DNA of 64,000 nucleotides from Cryptomeria japonica. Lineage: Eukaryota > Streptophyta > Pinopsida > Cupressales > Cupressaceae. Below are positions 23,341 through 33,421 of this stretch, piece after piece; position 1 is the stretch's first letter, and the number at the start of each line of letters is the position of its first letter. The stretch lies in the NCBI RefSeq assembly GCF_030272615.1, contig NC_081413.1:561600445-561664444 (forward strand), in the 5' to 3' direction. The notes under the pieces are model-generated. The model was not told the origin of the DNA, did not search any database, and saw nothing but the letters and a program-made list of their open reading frames with translations. Position numbers and translations under genes: made by a program.

Positions 23341-24280
23341 ATGTACCATTTAGATGGGAGACCAAGTGTGCAAAATCTTTTTATCAAATCAAATAATACC
23401 TGATGAATCCACCAGTTCTGGTACCACCAGTGGTAGGAAAGCCACTTATCCTATATATCTCAATAACAGATATGTCAATGAGGGCAATATTGGCACAAGA
23501 AGATCAACAAGGAAAAGAACAAGCCATCTACTACATCAGTAGGACATTAAATGGGTATGAACTCAACTATACATTCATTGAAAAGTCTTGCCTAATAGTA
23601 GTCTTCACATCTCAGAAGTTCTGACATTATATGCTAGCACACACCATTAAGCTAGTAGCAAAAATTGATCCTCTCAAATATCTACTCAGCAAAGTAGCTC
23701 TTACATTCAGATTGGCTAAATGGGTCCTGATTCTCAGTGAATTCGACATCTAATACATAGAAAGATGAGCCATCAAAGGAAAAGCAATTGCAGATCAACT
23801 AGCTGAAGCACCGCTACTAGGAAAACAAACTATGGAGATTGAATTTCCAGACAGGGACGTTCTTGCTCTTTCTACCAAACAATGGACTCTATACTTTGAC
23901 AGATCCTACACACAACATGGTTCAGGTGCTAGCATTCTTTTCATCACTCCTGAAGGACACACTATACCAAGATCATATAGGCTTATGTTCCCATGCACAA
24001 ATAATGTGGTTGAATATGAGGCATTGGTTATAGGCATCAAAATGGTCGTAGAATGGAAAATCACAGAATTAAAGGTCTACAGTGACTCACAACTAGTCGT
24101 CAATCAAATCAACAATGACTATTAGAAAAAGGATGACAAGCTGCTACCCTACAAGTGAATGGTGGATGACTTCAAACAGTATTTTGTGCACATCACCTTC
24201 AAGCAGATACCAAGGTTGAACAACAAAGCAGTTGATGCCATGGCTACTATCACTTCATTACTACAAATTCCAGAGTAACA
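23341..24280 (+). pseudogene. pol (RNase H): Element B dual RNase H region
   Basis: The first segment (about 23403-23800) is the Ty3-type RNase H: AILAQEDQQGKEQAIYYISR then NYTFIEKSCL, decayed by stops. The second (about 23832-24125) resembles cellular/archaeal-type RNase H: WTLYFDRSYTQHGSGASI, NNVVEYEALVIGI with the catalytic Glu, and LKVYSDSQLVVNQINNDY with the third acidic residue. Two RNase H domains in series mark the Tat lineage. The enzyme degrades RNA in RNA-DNA hybrids during replication. A stop at 24123 and substitutions indicate decay. Confidence 0.85.
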
Positions 24281-25634
24281 GAGTCATTACAAGTTCCTGG
24301 TAGAGCAACTGTTCTCCCCAACCTATGACCACTCTGAATCCCAGGTTATCTATGCCTTGACTGGTTTAGATTCTCCGTTATATGGACCGATATACGACTA
24401 CCTTAAGAACAATATCTTACCTATTGACCAATCCCATAACCAAAAACATAATTTTATCCGACAAGCTGCCCGTTATACCCTTATCACTGATACTTTGTAC
24501 CATTGAGGTCTAGATGGTACTCTTCTTCATTTCCTTGATCGTAATGATTTTGATTCCGCTTTACACGAGATTCACGAAGGTATTTGTGGCACACATTCAA
24601 GTGGTACTACTCTTGCTAAAAAGCTTCTAAGGATGGGATACTACTGGCCTACAATGGAGAAAGATTCTTACCACTTCACCAAGAAATGTCCTAAATGCCA
24701 GATCCATGGCAATCTGATACATGCACTAGCACAGGAATTGCAACCATTTACAACATCATGGCCCTTTTATCAGTGGGGACTAGATTTAGTCGGCAAAATT
24801 CATCCTTCATCTTCAAATGGACACAAGTTCATTATAACCACTACATAATACTTTACCAAATGGATAGAAGCAGTTCCCATGACCAAAATAACTGGGAAAC
24901 AAATTGCCTCTTTTATCCTAAATTATCTGATCTACAAATATGGTATTCCAAGTTCAATCATCACAGATAATGGATGACCTTTCAAAAACCAAGATGTACA
25001 AGAACTATGTGAAAAATTCAAAATCCAACATCAGTTCTCTACACCATACTACCCACAGGGAAATGGCCAAGCAGAAGCATCTAACAAGACAATACTAAAG
25101 ATCCTAAAGAAAATAGTGAATGATGCAGGCAAAGATTGGCATGTACAACTTAATCCAGCACTTTGGGCATACAGAACCAACATCCGCATGCCTACAAGAG
25201 AAACACCATACTCATTGGTATATAGATCAGAAGCCATTTTACCCCTAGAGGTAGAAATCCCATCTCTTAGAGTCTCTTTGAAAGGTTTAATCCCATATGA
25301 AGAGTATCGAGTTAACCGACTGCAAGAACTTGAACTATTAGATGAAAGACATCAGCATGATTACACTCATCTCAAAGCATATCAGCAATGCATGTGTAGG
25401 AGCTACAATCACAAGGTCATCCCTCGCAACTTCAAAGTTGGTGATCTAGTCCTCAAAGAAAATCCAAGAAATCAGCAAGATCGAGAAAAGAAAGGGAAGT
25501 TTGAACCTAACTGGTTGGGTCCCTATGTCATCATATCCATCTATGGATCAGGTGCCTATTAGCTAACAACTTCAGAAGGAGATATGCTTGACGAACTAAC
25601 TAACAACATCCATTTGAAGAAGTACTACACTTGA
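24281..25634 (+). pseudogene. pol (INT): Element B integrase
   Basis: The zinc-binding part has HEIHEGICGTH near 24567-24600 and CPKCQIH near 24690. The catalytic core shows WGLDLVGKI (first Asp, near 24783), SSIITDNG (second Asp, near 24968) and NGQAEASNK (Glu, near 25077), so the DDE triad remains readable, though a TGA follows the second Asp motif. The C-terminal part includes NFKVGDLVLKENP and KFEPNWLGPYVI, a typical Ty3/gypsy segment. The reading ends at TGA 25632. It would insert element cDNA. Frameshifts and stops make it inactive. Confidence 0.9.
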
Positions 25635-27202
25635 GTAGTCTAATGCATGGAAAAAGCCAAAACAACCAAAAAAAAAAAAAATCCAAAAATCCAAAAAAAG
25701 CAAATAACAAGGTACAATAAAAGCAACTAGTGAAAACCTGGTAAATAGGCGCTATTATGAAAGGACGGCTCCTCTATCTATCTCCATACCATTTTATCAA
25801 ACACTATCGGCCATTGCCCGACACTTAGCACATATCCATTCAAGACATACTTAGCGTAGTCACTATCTTGGTCTATCCATATATATCCTCTTACCACATT
25901 CCACCATGGCTTGGAAATCACCGTACATATTCACATCAAGAGGCACACTAAGCTAGGGGCAATAAATTGTCAAAACTTGCAAACATTCAAGACATCAAAA
26001 CTATTTGCAAAACTCAGAAATATTGCATCCAACAACCAAAACTACACTTCATCACAAAACAAAACAAAGAATCACAGAAATACCAAGGGTGGATGATTTT
26101 CTGAAGTACTAAATGTTGCATTATCGCATAAAATCTTGACTATTTTTGCATTTTGAACTTTTTAAAATTATTGGATTCTTTGTCTTTTCTCACTAAATGC
26201 TTCAAAGCTAGAGATCATGGGGAAACTCCAATATTTTCTTAGTCTTCTGTCTAGGAGGCGATCACTTGTATTGTGTGAATACTTGCCTCGAGACGTGATA
26301 CATCTAATATCACTGAATGCATAATTCCATTTCACACATACAAATGATTTAATCTTGTCTGTTTATACTCAATCCGCACTTTGGTCATCCTGGTTCAATT
26401 ATACCTTGACACTTGTGCTATCTTGCAAAATCAAATATCATGTAAATTTTTCTCAAGTCATTATGGTTCAATTATACCATTATGCTTGTATAAATTTTCA
26501 ACATATCCCTAAATCAAATCAATGCTCAATGAGGACACTTGTCTTAAAAGCAAATAACATATGGTTATATCAGGATGGCAAATACAGAATGAGGATGCTC
26601 CAAAAACAATTAGTTGCATATCATTTTAACATATTTACATATCATTTTAACATAGTTGCATATCATTTTACAATTAGTTGCATATCATACATCTCATTTT
26701 CAAGATACATCTCACAACATATCATTATCATACATCTCATTTTCAAGATACATCTCACCACATATCATTATCATACATCTCATTTTCAAGATACATCTCA
26801 CAAACATATCAAAGCATACATCCTGCATCATACATTATATCACATATTTTAGCATTGCATCATCATAAAGTAAATAAAAGAACGCATAAACACACACATC
26901 CATATAACACACCACATGATCAAAGATAATGATGTCGTATATATATATATCTCAAAAATGATCAAAATGTACAAAATCTGTCATCTCTGTGCCCAGTACA
27001 AAGAATACAATGATAAAAAATACAACAAAGACAACGTCTCTCAAGTATGGCTATCCCCTAATGGAGATGGTCTATCTCCATAAGTCTCCACCCCTAGATC
27101 TCCAGGGGGATCATGTCTCGATGGTCTTGTCACACCTCGGCTCTCGGACCACGACCCAATATCTTGAGATCGACTGGATCTCGATTGTGTAAAGCTCTAT
27201 AC
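25635..27202 (+). other. Non-coding 3' region of element B, first part
   Basis: AT-rich sequence after integrase with an A-run at 25666-25680 and a 43-base tandem repeat at 26686-26814. The short ORFs over the repeat (26355-26929) are low-complexity His/Ile/Ser translations of it and are not credible genes. An AT dinucleotide run lies at 26938-26951. Towards 27000 the composition changes to C/T-rich, marking the end of the antisense ORF. Confidence 0.6.
26686..26814 (+). repeat. Three 43-bp tandem repeats
   Basis: Copies at 26686-26728, 26729-26771 and 26772-26814 each start CATACATCTCATTTTCAAGA. The first two differ at one position; the third diverges at its end. Immediately upstream, CATATCATTTTA also recurs several times. 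Confidence 0.85.
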
Positions 27203-28852
27203 TCAGCGATCCCTAGGTACCATAGCCTCATAGTGACGACGGTAGCACTTCACCTCTTGAGCTCTCAAAGATAGCTCTCTCAGGGTGTCTCTCATCAGAC
27301 CACCCACCGCTGCTCTCTGCACACTCGCTGCAAGCTCCTCCACTCAACCCCGCCACTCTATCTCCATGTCTCACTCAGTGGTCAACTGCACAATCTGCCA
27401 CTGATATGCCAATAACTGTGTCTGCAACTGCTATACCGTCACCTGTAGGGTCCTAATCTAAGTATCCTCCACATGAGTAGGGATCCAGACCTGTAGCAGT
27501 ACCTGTGTAGGGGCATCTCCTCTCCCTCTACCTATCCTCGGTGCAGGAGGTGGTAGCACATTTGTCCTCCTCCTCTACCCTGGCTGTGTCACCTCATCAG
27601 TCCCCCCCACTATAGCTAAAACCTCTCCCACCCTCCCCTTTCCACCTACTCCAAGGGTCAACCCCCCTCTCCCTCTATCCCTCATCGCCTGTCTCACTAC
27701 TCTCTCCACACCTCCATCTCCTCTCCCTCGTCGTCCTCCTCCACCATCTCCATCATCCTCATCTTCTCCACCTCCCTCATCATCATCGTCATCAAATGAT
27801 GACCGCATCTCCTCTGGATCCGATATCCTCGCCACTACCTGCACAGTGAACAATCTAGCAAACTCATATGTCATGCCCACATCCAAAATCTCAGGGGCAT
27901 AATCCCATATTTGGCCTGCCAAACTAACAAACTCCTCCACAGCTGCCGCACTATCAATAGTCAGACCCCAATCTGGTATGTCCTACCTCCGACGTCCATA
28001 CAAGTGGGCCCCCTGAGGTATACCCTGTTGTCGACCAAACTGTCAAAAAACTCAGGTGACCACGAACCTCTCAATCACGAATGGGGTCCTCTTGATTAGG
28101 TATCTCGTCATAAAAACATAGAGCATCTCTAGCCCATCCTCCACCCATACCTCGCACCCTGTATATGATCACCAAGTGACCATATCAATGTCATCCATTA
28201 CTCTCCTCCAATTCTCTAGTTTTCCCAGCTTCCACTGGACAACTAGACCCCTGTACCCCTAGGCATAGGCATGTCCAACGGGCCTATCTCTATCTGCTAA
28301 TGGCCTGGCTATCGGAATGTGCTCCCAGCACCATACTTGTAGGAGCATCATGCCAGCTAATAAACTGGCGTAACCCAGATACACCACCTCGTACAAATCC
28401 TTGAACAAATGGGCTAACATAGCCGATGCCCATGCAAACCTGTGGCCTTGTGTAACCATGTCCTCTAACACCAGCCCCCATCCCATAGATAGTCCCTTCG
28501 ACCTGCGGTCGAGACATAGAAAGCCACCTATAAACCCTGCTAGTACTGATGGAAGCAGTGCATAATACAAGTCCAGGAACTCCTGCCAAAGGATCTCATA
28601 TCAACATACTGTCTCATCATGAAATATATGAGGAAGTGCCTCTATACCGCCCTCCTCTGACTGCTTATAAGGTAGTAGTAAACCTACTACTGGTATGCAC
28701 AAAATCCTGTAACAGTCCTCTGGCGTAACTGTTATCTCACCCGTGGCAAAGTGGAAGGTGTTCGTGTTGCTGTGCCACCTCTCTGTGGGCGCTATAAGCC
28801 CCGGTTCATAGTGAACTGAGGCATATCCAACAGGGAAGTAAGACCGCATCAC
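27203..28852 (-). pseudogene. Antisense plant mobile domain (PMD) ORF inside element B
   Basis: On the minus strand one frame of about 550 codons runs from 28852 to the stop at 27203, with stops near 28600, 28258, 28170, 28050, 27574 and others but no frameshift. The segment TNTFHFATGEITVTPEDCYR matches the start of the PMD (aminotransferase-like plant mobile domain). FAWASAMLAHLF, LLQVWCWEHIPIARP and QFGRQQGIP match later PMD blocks. An Asp/Glu/Gly-rich low-complexity tract (27690-27800) and a Gln/Leu-rich, probably coiled-coil C-terminus follow. PMD proteins include host MAIN/MAIL1 and transposon-borne forms. The region is GC-richer than its surroundings. No clear ATG is seen; the frame starts at GTG 28852 after a TGA, so the true start may be upstream, beyond a frameshift. 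Confidence 0.8.
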
Positions 28853-29789
28853 TCAATAATGTCAAGGTCGGCCTGTGCCAACCGTGGTATCAAAGTCCAA
28901 GGCCTAGGAAATTGCTCATGCGACTGAACCACACCCAATCACTCCTATCAACCAACAAAAAAAGTCCAATATCAGTTTCCACATCAAAACAAAGATATCA
29001 CAATCAAAATCACATCAAAAACATGAAACAATTTGCTCCTCTCCATCAAGTTCAAAATCCTATCATTTCATATCAGCTTGTAAAACAACTCAAGTTATCA
29101 AAAACCATATCAAAACTTGTAAAACAACTCAAGTCTCCAAATCACATAAGCTTGTAAAATAACTCAAGTTTCCCACCCATATTAGCTTGTAAAACAACTC
29201 AAGTTTCCAACCCATATCAGCTTGTAACACAAATCAGGCTCCCCACAATGAATTTGAAACAAAGTGCAAAAACAAATCATGCTTTGATCAAAACAACACA
29301 TTCATATCTATGCATAACTTGAAATATCGCAAATCAAAACAAGTTATATCAACACTCATATTGGACAAATCAATAAAAACCATGACATCAAAACACAGCA
29401 AAGCACCAATTACACCTATCTTGACAAAACTGGCTTTATCCTATCAATTTTTCTCATTCACAAATCATGAAATTAGGGTTAGGGAACTGGGCATGTAATT
29501 TGCTTGCGGTCTCCCTTATACCCTAAAACATGTAAATTATCGGGAGATGAATCAATTTAAAACATTTCACATAGACAAAATCATCCACACCAAATCAAAT
29601 CAAAATTTTCAAAATATTGATTCATCTCCCAAGGGGGCATCACCATCAAATATCGAATTTGGGGCATCACACATCAAATCAAATCTGGGGCATGACTTGA
29701 AAATCATAAAAGCAAAAAATTTCATTTGATCATAAATCACAATAACACATCATTTTCTTTGAAATAACATGTGCACACACGTCACTTCA
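28853..29789 (+). other. Non-coding 3' region of element B, second part
   Basis: AT-rich region between the antisense ORF and the PPT. It contains the 35-bp repeat array at 29075-29245 and, at 29628-29692, three GGGG-CAT words (GGGGGCATCA, GGGGCATCAC, GGGGCATGAC) resembling PPT fragments. If the antisense ORF is transcribed, its promoter should lie here; no clear TATA box was identified on the minus strand. Confidence 0.5.
29075..29245 (+). repeat. Five ~35-bp tandem repeats
   Basis: Units beginning AGCTTGTAAAACAACTCAAG start at 29075, about 29112, 29149, 29184 and 29219. The last three are spaced exactly 35 bases; the final copy is divergent. Confidence 0.85.
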
Positions 29790-29802
29790 AAGAGGGGCAA
29801 AA
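29790..29802 (+). other. Element B polypurine tract
   Basis: AAGAGGGGCAAAA directly precedes the TGTAGACG start of the 3' LTR. Confidence 0.7.
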
Positions 29803-31208
29803 TGTAGACGTATAAAAATGACCATATTTCTAAAATGAATATTTTATGTTCATTTCTCTAAATTAATTAAATTGAATTTAATTAAATCACCCGCATTCCC
29901 CTATTTAATTAAGTAAATTACTCAATTAAATTCACTATACCATTTAATGAATAAATCATTTTATTCAATTAAATCCCTTCTATCCACTTTTAATTAAATT
30001 CAAATTTAATTAAAATAGTTATCCTAAATTAAATAAATCTAATTTATTTAATTTCAACCAAATTGAATTAAATTCAATTAAAACCTATTTTCTCCCATCC
30101 ACTTCCATTCTCCTACATCTCCCACTTGCATTCTAAAACCTATTCCTAATTTCTTCTAGACCCTTCTAATCACTTCTAAATTAACCTAACCCATCTTCTA
30201 AACTTTGTCACATCCCTAAACAAAGAGAAGTCACTTCTCAAACCCTCAAAAGTCTTCAATAACCATTAAAGGCTCCAAGTCTCCAACAACTTTCTCTTAC
30301 AAACCATTAATAGTTAACTCAACCCCCTTGCATGATTAGAGACTTTCTCTAAAATCAACCTCCATGTAACCCAAGGGTCTCATCAAGCATTCATTGCTTT
30401 GACCATGGTTATCCCTTAATCATTTGCACAAGAGTTTATCCTCTGATTAAAACTTAATCCAATGGGTAACCTTAACTTAAGCTTGACCCTTACCCCCTAA
30501 GAGAACCATGGGGTCTTCTAAGGCATTTAATGTCTCCAGCCCCTTTTCTCAACTAGTCTTATGTTGACATTTGTCACCATTTCATTGGTGCCAATTGCAA
30601 ATGTGGATTCCCAACTTTCAAACTCAACCCTTAATTGAAACTTTCAATCCTGGCCATCCATTGCCCTATTTTTTCTATAAATAGAGCTCTCATCCCTCCA
30701 TATTGATGATCCAAGTTTGTATTATCATACTTATGCTCAAATACATTCAAGCTTTCATATACCATTTATGCTCATCATTTAGCCTCTCTTTAAAATAGAA
30801 ATTAATCGAATATGCATTTTAGAGTATTTCTATTATCATTAGCTTAAATCATTAACTAATATAGTATGCTAGGATAGTTTGTTTACTAATCTTGTCATCT
30901 TATAGTTAGTTTATTGCATTTATAGCATCATGTATAGCCTAGGATGCATCTCATATTAAATCAACAAAAAGCATCCCTCGTTCTTGCATTTGCCATCCCT
31001 AAACCATTTTGCTCAGTGATCTGAGAGCAAAAACATTGGTTTGAGGGACCGTGTAAGATAGAGAACCATGGGACCAACCTTGGGAAGCTGAGTGATACTT
31101 CATTACTCCATAGCTTGCACCAAGAAGTTCTGTGAGTGTGTGAGCAAGGCTCCATAGAGCTCCATTTTTCACATATTGAGTTCTATCAACCCTCTTTTCT
31201 CACATACA
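29803..31208 (+). repeat. Element B 3' LTR
   Basis: 1,406 bp, beginning TGTAGACGTATAAAAATGAC and ending CACATACA. Boundaries are confirmed by the solo LTR of the same family at 56941-58350, which has a perfect TSD. A TATA box (TATAAATA) lies at 30676-30683. The sequence after 31208 is copia 3' sequence. The partner 5' LTR is outside the window. Confidence 0.9.
30676..30683 (+). promoter_or_regulatory. TATA box in B-family LTR
   Basis: TATAAATA followed by GAG, conserved in the solo LTR at 57829-57836. Confidence 0.65.
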
Positions 31209-32199
31209 GAAACCATGACCATTTTTCACATGAGTGTTGCCATCAATGCCAAAGGGGGAGATTGTTGGCAATTGACACTCTATTGGTTGGTTTCACTATG
31301 TTTCCATTGATGGTAACATGATTTTGGGTTCCGGCTCCATATGGTGTATTGTCAGGCACTTCACAGACTCTACACCAACACTAGCACCGACAAGATAGAA
31401 GATTTCTTTGGTCTCCGACAATGCAAACCAACATGGTATAGAAAAGGTTATCAGTATTGGAGGTTGACATATCTTGGATCCCGCATCAGAAAATTATTTT
31501 AATTCTGATACATTTATTTTATTTAGCCAACATGTAATCTGATATTGTATATATCTTTGTAAGCCAACATAAGGCATAAAAGTTGTATAGGGTATATAGG
31601 TCAGTTTGATAGATCATTTTGTGATATAGATGGATATGGGTATGAGAATGACTTAGGATGGATATGTAAATGTAATATGATGTCAAATCATTCTGAAAGA
31701 TTATGTATGTGAGTAATTTATTGTAAGGGTTATTCCAATACAGGGGTTTAGGGTTTTAACCAAAACAGACAAAGCTTAAATCGAAACTATATTCTAGTGT
31801 AGAAGATGCTATCTTAGCAGTTCACACATCTCTAAATTGTTTTCTGGAATTTTATGTTGTCAGTGAGGCTCCTATTATGATTGAGAAGTGTTCTCTAGGT
31901 TGTAAGCCTTCCTGCAAGTGCAAGCCCATCATATATTGTAATATCTTTTCATATGGCCAATGAATTGATATTGTGGGTCACAAATCCCATCGTGGTTTTT
32001 CGTCTTTGAGGTTTTCCACGTATAAATCTGTGTGTTATGGTTCTCATTTATTTGTTTGGCTTATTGGTTGCATTACTTATTTCAATTTTGTTTATATTGA
32101 TATATCGGTTGGTGTATGAATGTTTTGTTAAGGCTAAAATCTACTATTCTGGTATAACACTGATTCAACCCCCCCTCTCAGTGTTATTGGTTTCCAACA
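31209..32199 (+). mobile_element. Element F: 3' end of a copia LTR retrotransposon
   Basis: A 54-base internal stub with the PPT AAAGGGGGAGA (31251-31261) precedes an LTR at 31263-32199 (937 bp) that begins TGTTGGCAATTGACAC and ends TTTCCAACA. The CCCCCCCTCTCAGTG stretch before the LTR end is common in plant copia LTRs. Element B inserted just upstream of the PPT, so the rest of F lies left of the window. Nothing of F's coding region is visible. Confidence 0.8.
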
Positions 32200-32358
32200 A
32201 TATATACTCACTCATCGCTCTCATATATGTATTCATATTCATTGTATGATTGGTATTCTCTTGAGTTGAATATAGTCTATTTAGCTCATATCTAATTTCT
32301 ATTTTTTCTTTCCTTCATTCATTTGCTTTCTTGGGTGGCTTTTCAGCCAATTCTTACA
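32200..32358 (+). repeat. Probable 3' end of the 5' LTR of copia remnant G
   Basis: Sequence between the F LTR and a PBS-like site, ending CTTACA directly before it. Its upstream part is absent, presumably cut off by the insertion of F. No partner LTR is seen, so this is an inference. Confidence 0.4.
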
Positions 32359-32370
32359 TGGCATCAGAGT
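32359..32370 (+). other. Primer-binding site of copia remnant G
   Basis: TGGCATCAGAGT matches the initiator tRNA-Met PBS (TGGTATCAGAGC) at 10 of 12 positions. It lies about 1 kb upstream of a copia gag start. Confidence 0.6.
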
Positions 32371-32719
32371 AAGGTTATGAGTTGTGGGTTAGCACATTTT
32401 CTAAATAAATATGAGAGTGTAGGGTTGTTTTTTGAAGCACATGAGTATGATTTTCTCTTGAATTGGAGGAACAAAAAAGTGTGGAGAAAATAATAGTTTT
32501 TAGGGGGTTCTTGTGTTTGCTTACCAAGTTCAGGTTTTTAAAGCTTCCTAGAGATATTCAAGGGCTATTAAAAATTTGGGCACTTTCAGGTAAAACAGAC
32601 TACTCCATTGAATCCAAAAAGGCCCAAAAATTCCTATTTTCATATAAAATTTGTCCAACTTAGAGTTCAGAATATTTGGGGGGTTTTTTTGTTGAGGTTT
32701 TTGCTTTTGCAAGAATTTT

Positions 32720-33070
32720 TTGTATGGGTACCTTGATTTCTATGCTAGATTTATTACAACTGCTTTGATTTTTATACCAAAATTGCGTATGGTCACATCA
32801 ATTTTTGTGTCAAATTTTTGTATGGTCATCTTGATTTCTATGCAAAATTTATGTTTGATTGCCTCAATTTTTGTGCTAGATTTCCTATACAACAACTTTG
32901 ATTTCTATGTCATATTTTTGTACAATTTCTGTAGCAATTTTTATATGGTCACCATAACTTATGTGATAAATTCTCATATGGTTGCCTCAATTTCTATGCC
33001 AGATTTGTGTACGGCCTCCTCAATTTTCATTCCCTAATTTATAAAATTGTCTCAATTTTTGTGCCACAAC
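32720..33070 (+). repeat. Degenerate ~35-bp tandem repeat in leader of G
   Basis: About ten diverged units follow the pattern ATGGTYRCCTCAATTTYTRT and then GCCAGATTT, clearest at 32786, 32820, 32852, 32920, 32975 and 33010. The frames open across it are repeat translations, not genes. Confidence 0.65.
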
Positions 33071-33421
33071 CAATCACTAAGGGCAACTTATTTTTGCCAT
33101 ATCTTTTGCATAGGACCTATGATCAAGACAAATTTTTTTTGAAGTGTATATTTTTTATTTTTTTTGTTATGGTATTGTTTGTTTCAACTAGTTTAGTACC
33201 AAAATCTATAATGTCAATATATTCTCATTTTGTGAGAACTTGTAAAGGCATTGAAATCAAGTGCACTTAGCTTTCTATAGCTAGTGGTCATTATAATCAC
33301 ACTACTTATAAAGTGTCAAATCATTTTACTTTTGGGGGCTTCTTGATTGAGTAATTCAAGGCGTCTCTTGGTGTGATTCTGATTTTTCACTTTTTCTCAT
33401 GTTCTCCCTTCCTTTCACAAA

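Larger units (their letters stand above)
1..31208 (+). mobile_element. Element B: giant Ty3/gypsy LTR retrotransposon, Tat/Ogre-like, 5' end outside window
   Basis: The internal region and 3' LTR of one Ty3/gypsy element run from the left edge to 31208, interrupted by two insertions (2501-10460 and 14293-22042). Order: long leader, gag (2437-2500 plus 10466-12213), protease and G-patch region, RT, Ty3-type RNase H remnant, second cellular-like RNase H, integrase, antisense plant-mobile-domain ORF, PPT and 3' LTR. A second RNase H next to the Ty3-type one is a known hallmark of the Tat lineage (Ogre, Retand and relatives). Without the two insertions about 15.5 kb remain in the window, and the 5' LTR is still to be added, so the element is Ogre-sized. 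Reading frames contain many stops and some frameshifts, so it is no longer autonomous. The 5' LTR and left TSD lie outside the window. Confidence 0.88.

Noticed and set aside
26355-26929. Overlapping His/Ile/Ser-rich ORFs
   Set aside because: They translate the 43-bp tandem repeat and its neighbour in several frames.
26686-29245. CRISPR-like arrays
   Set aside because: Repeats are directly tandem, without unique spacers of constant length, and lie in plant retroelement DNA.
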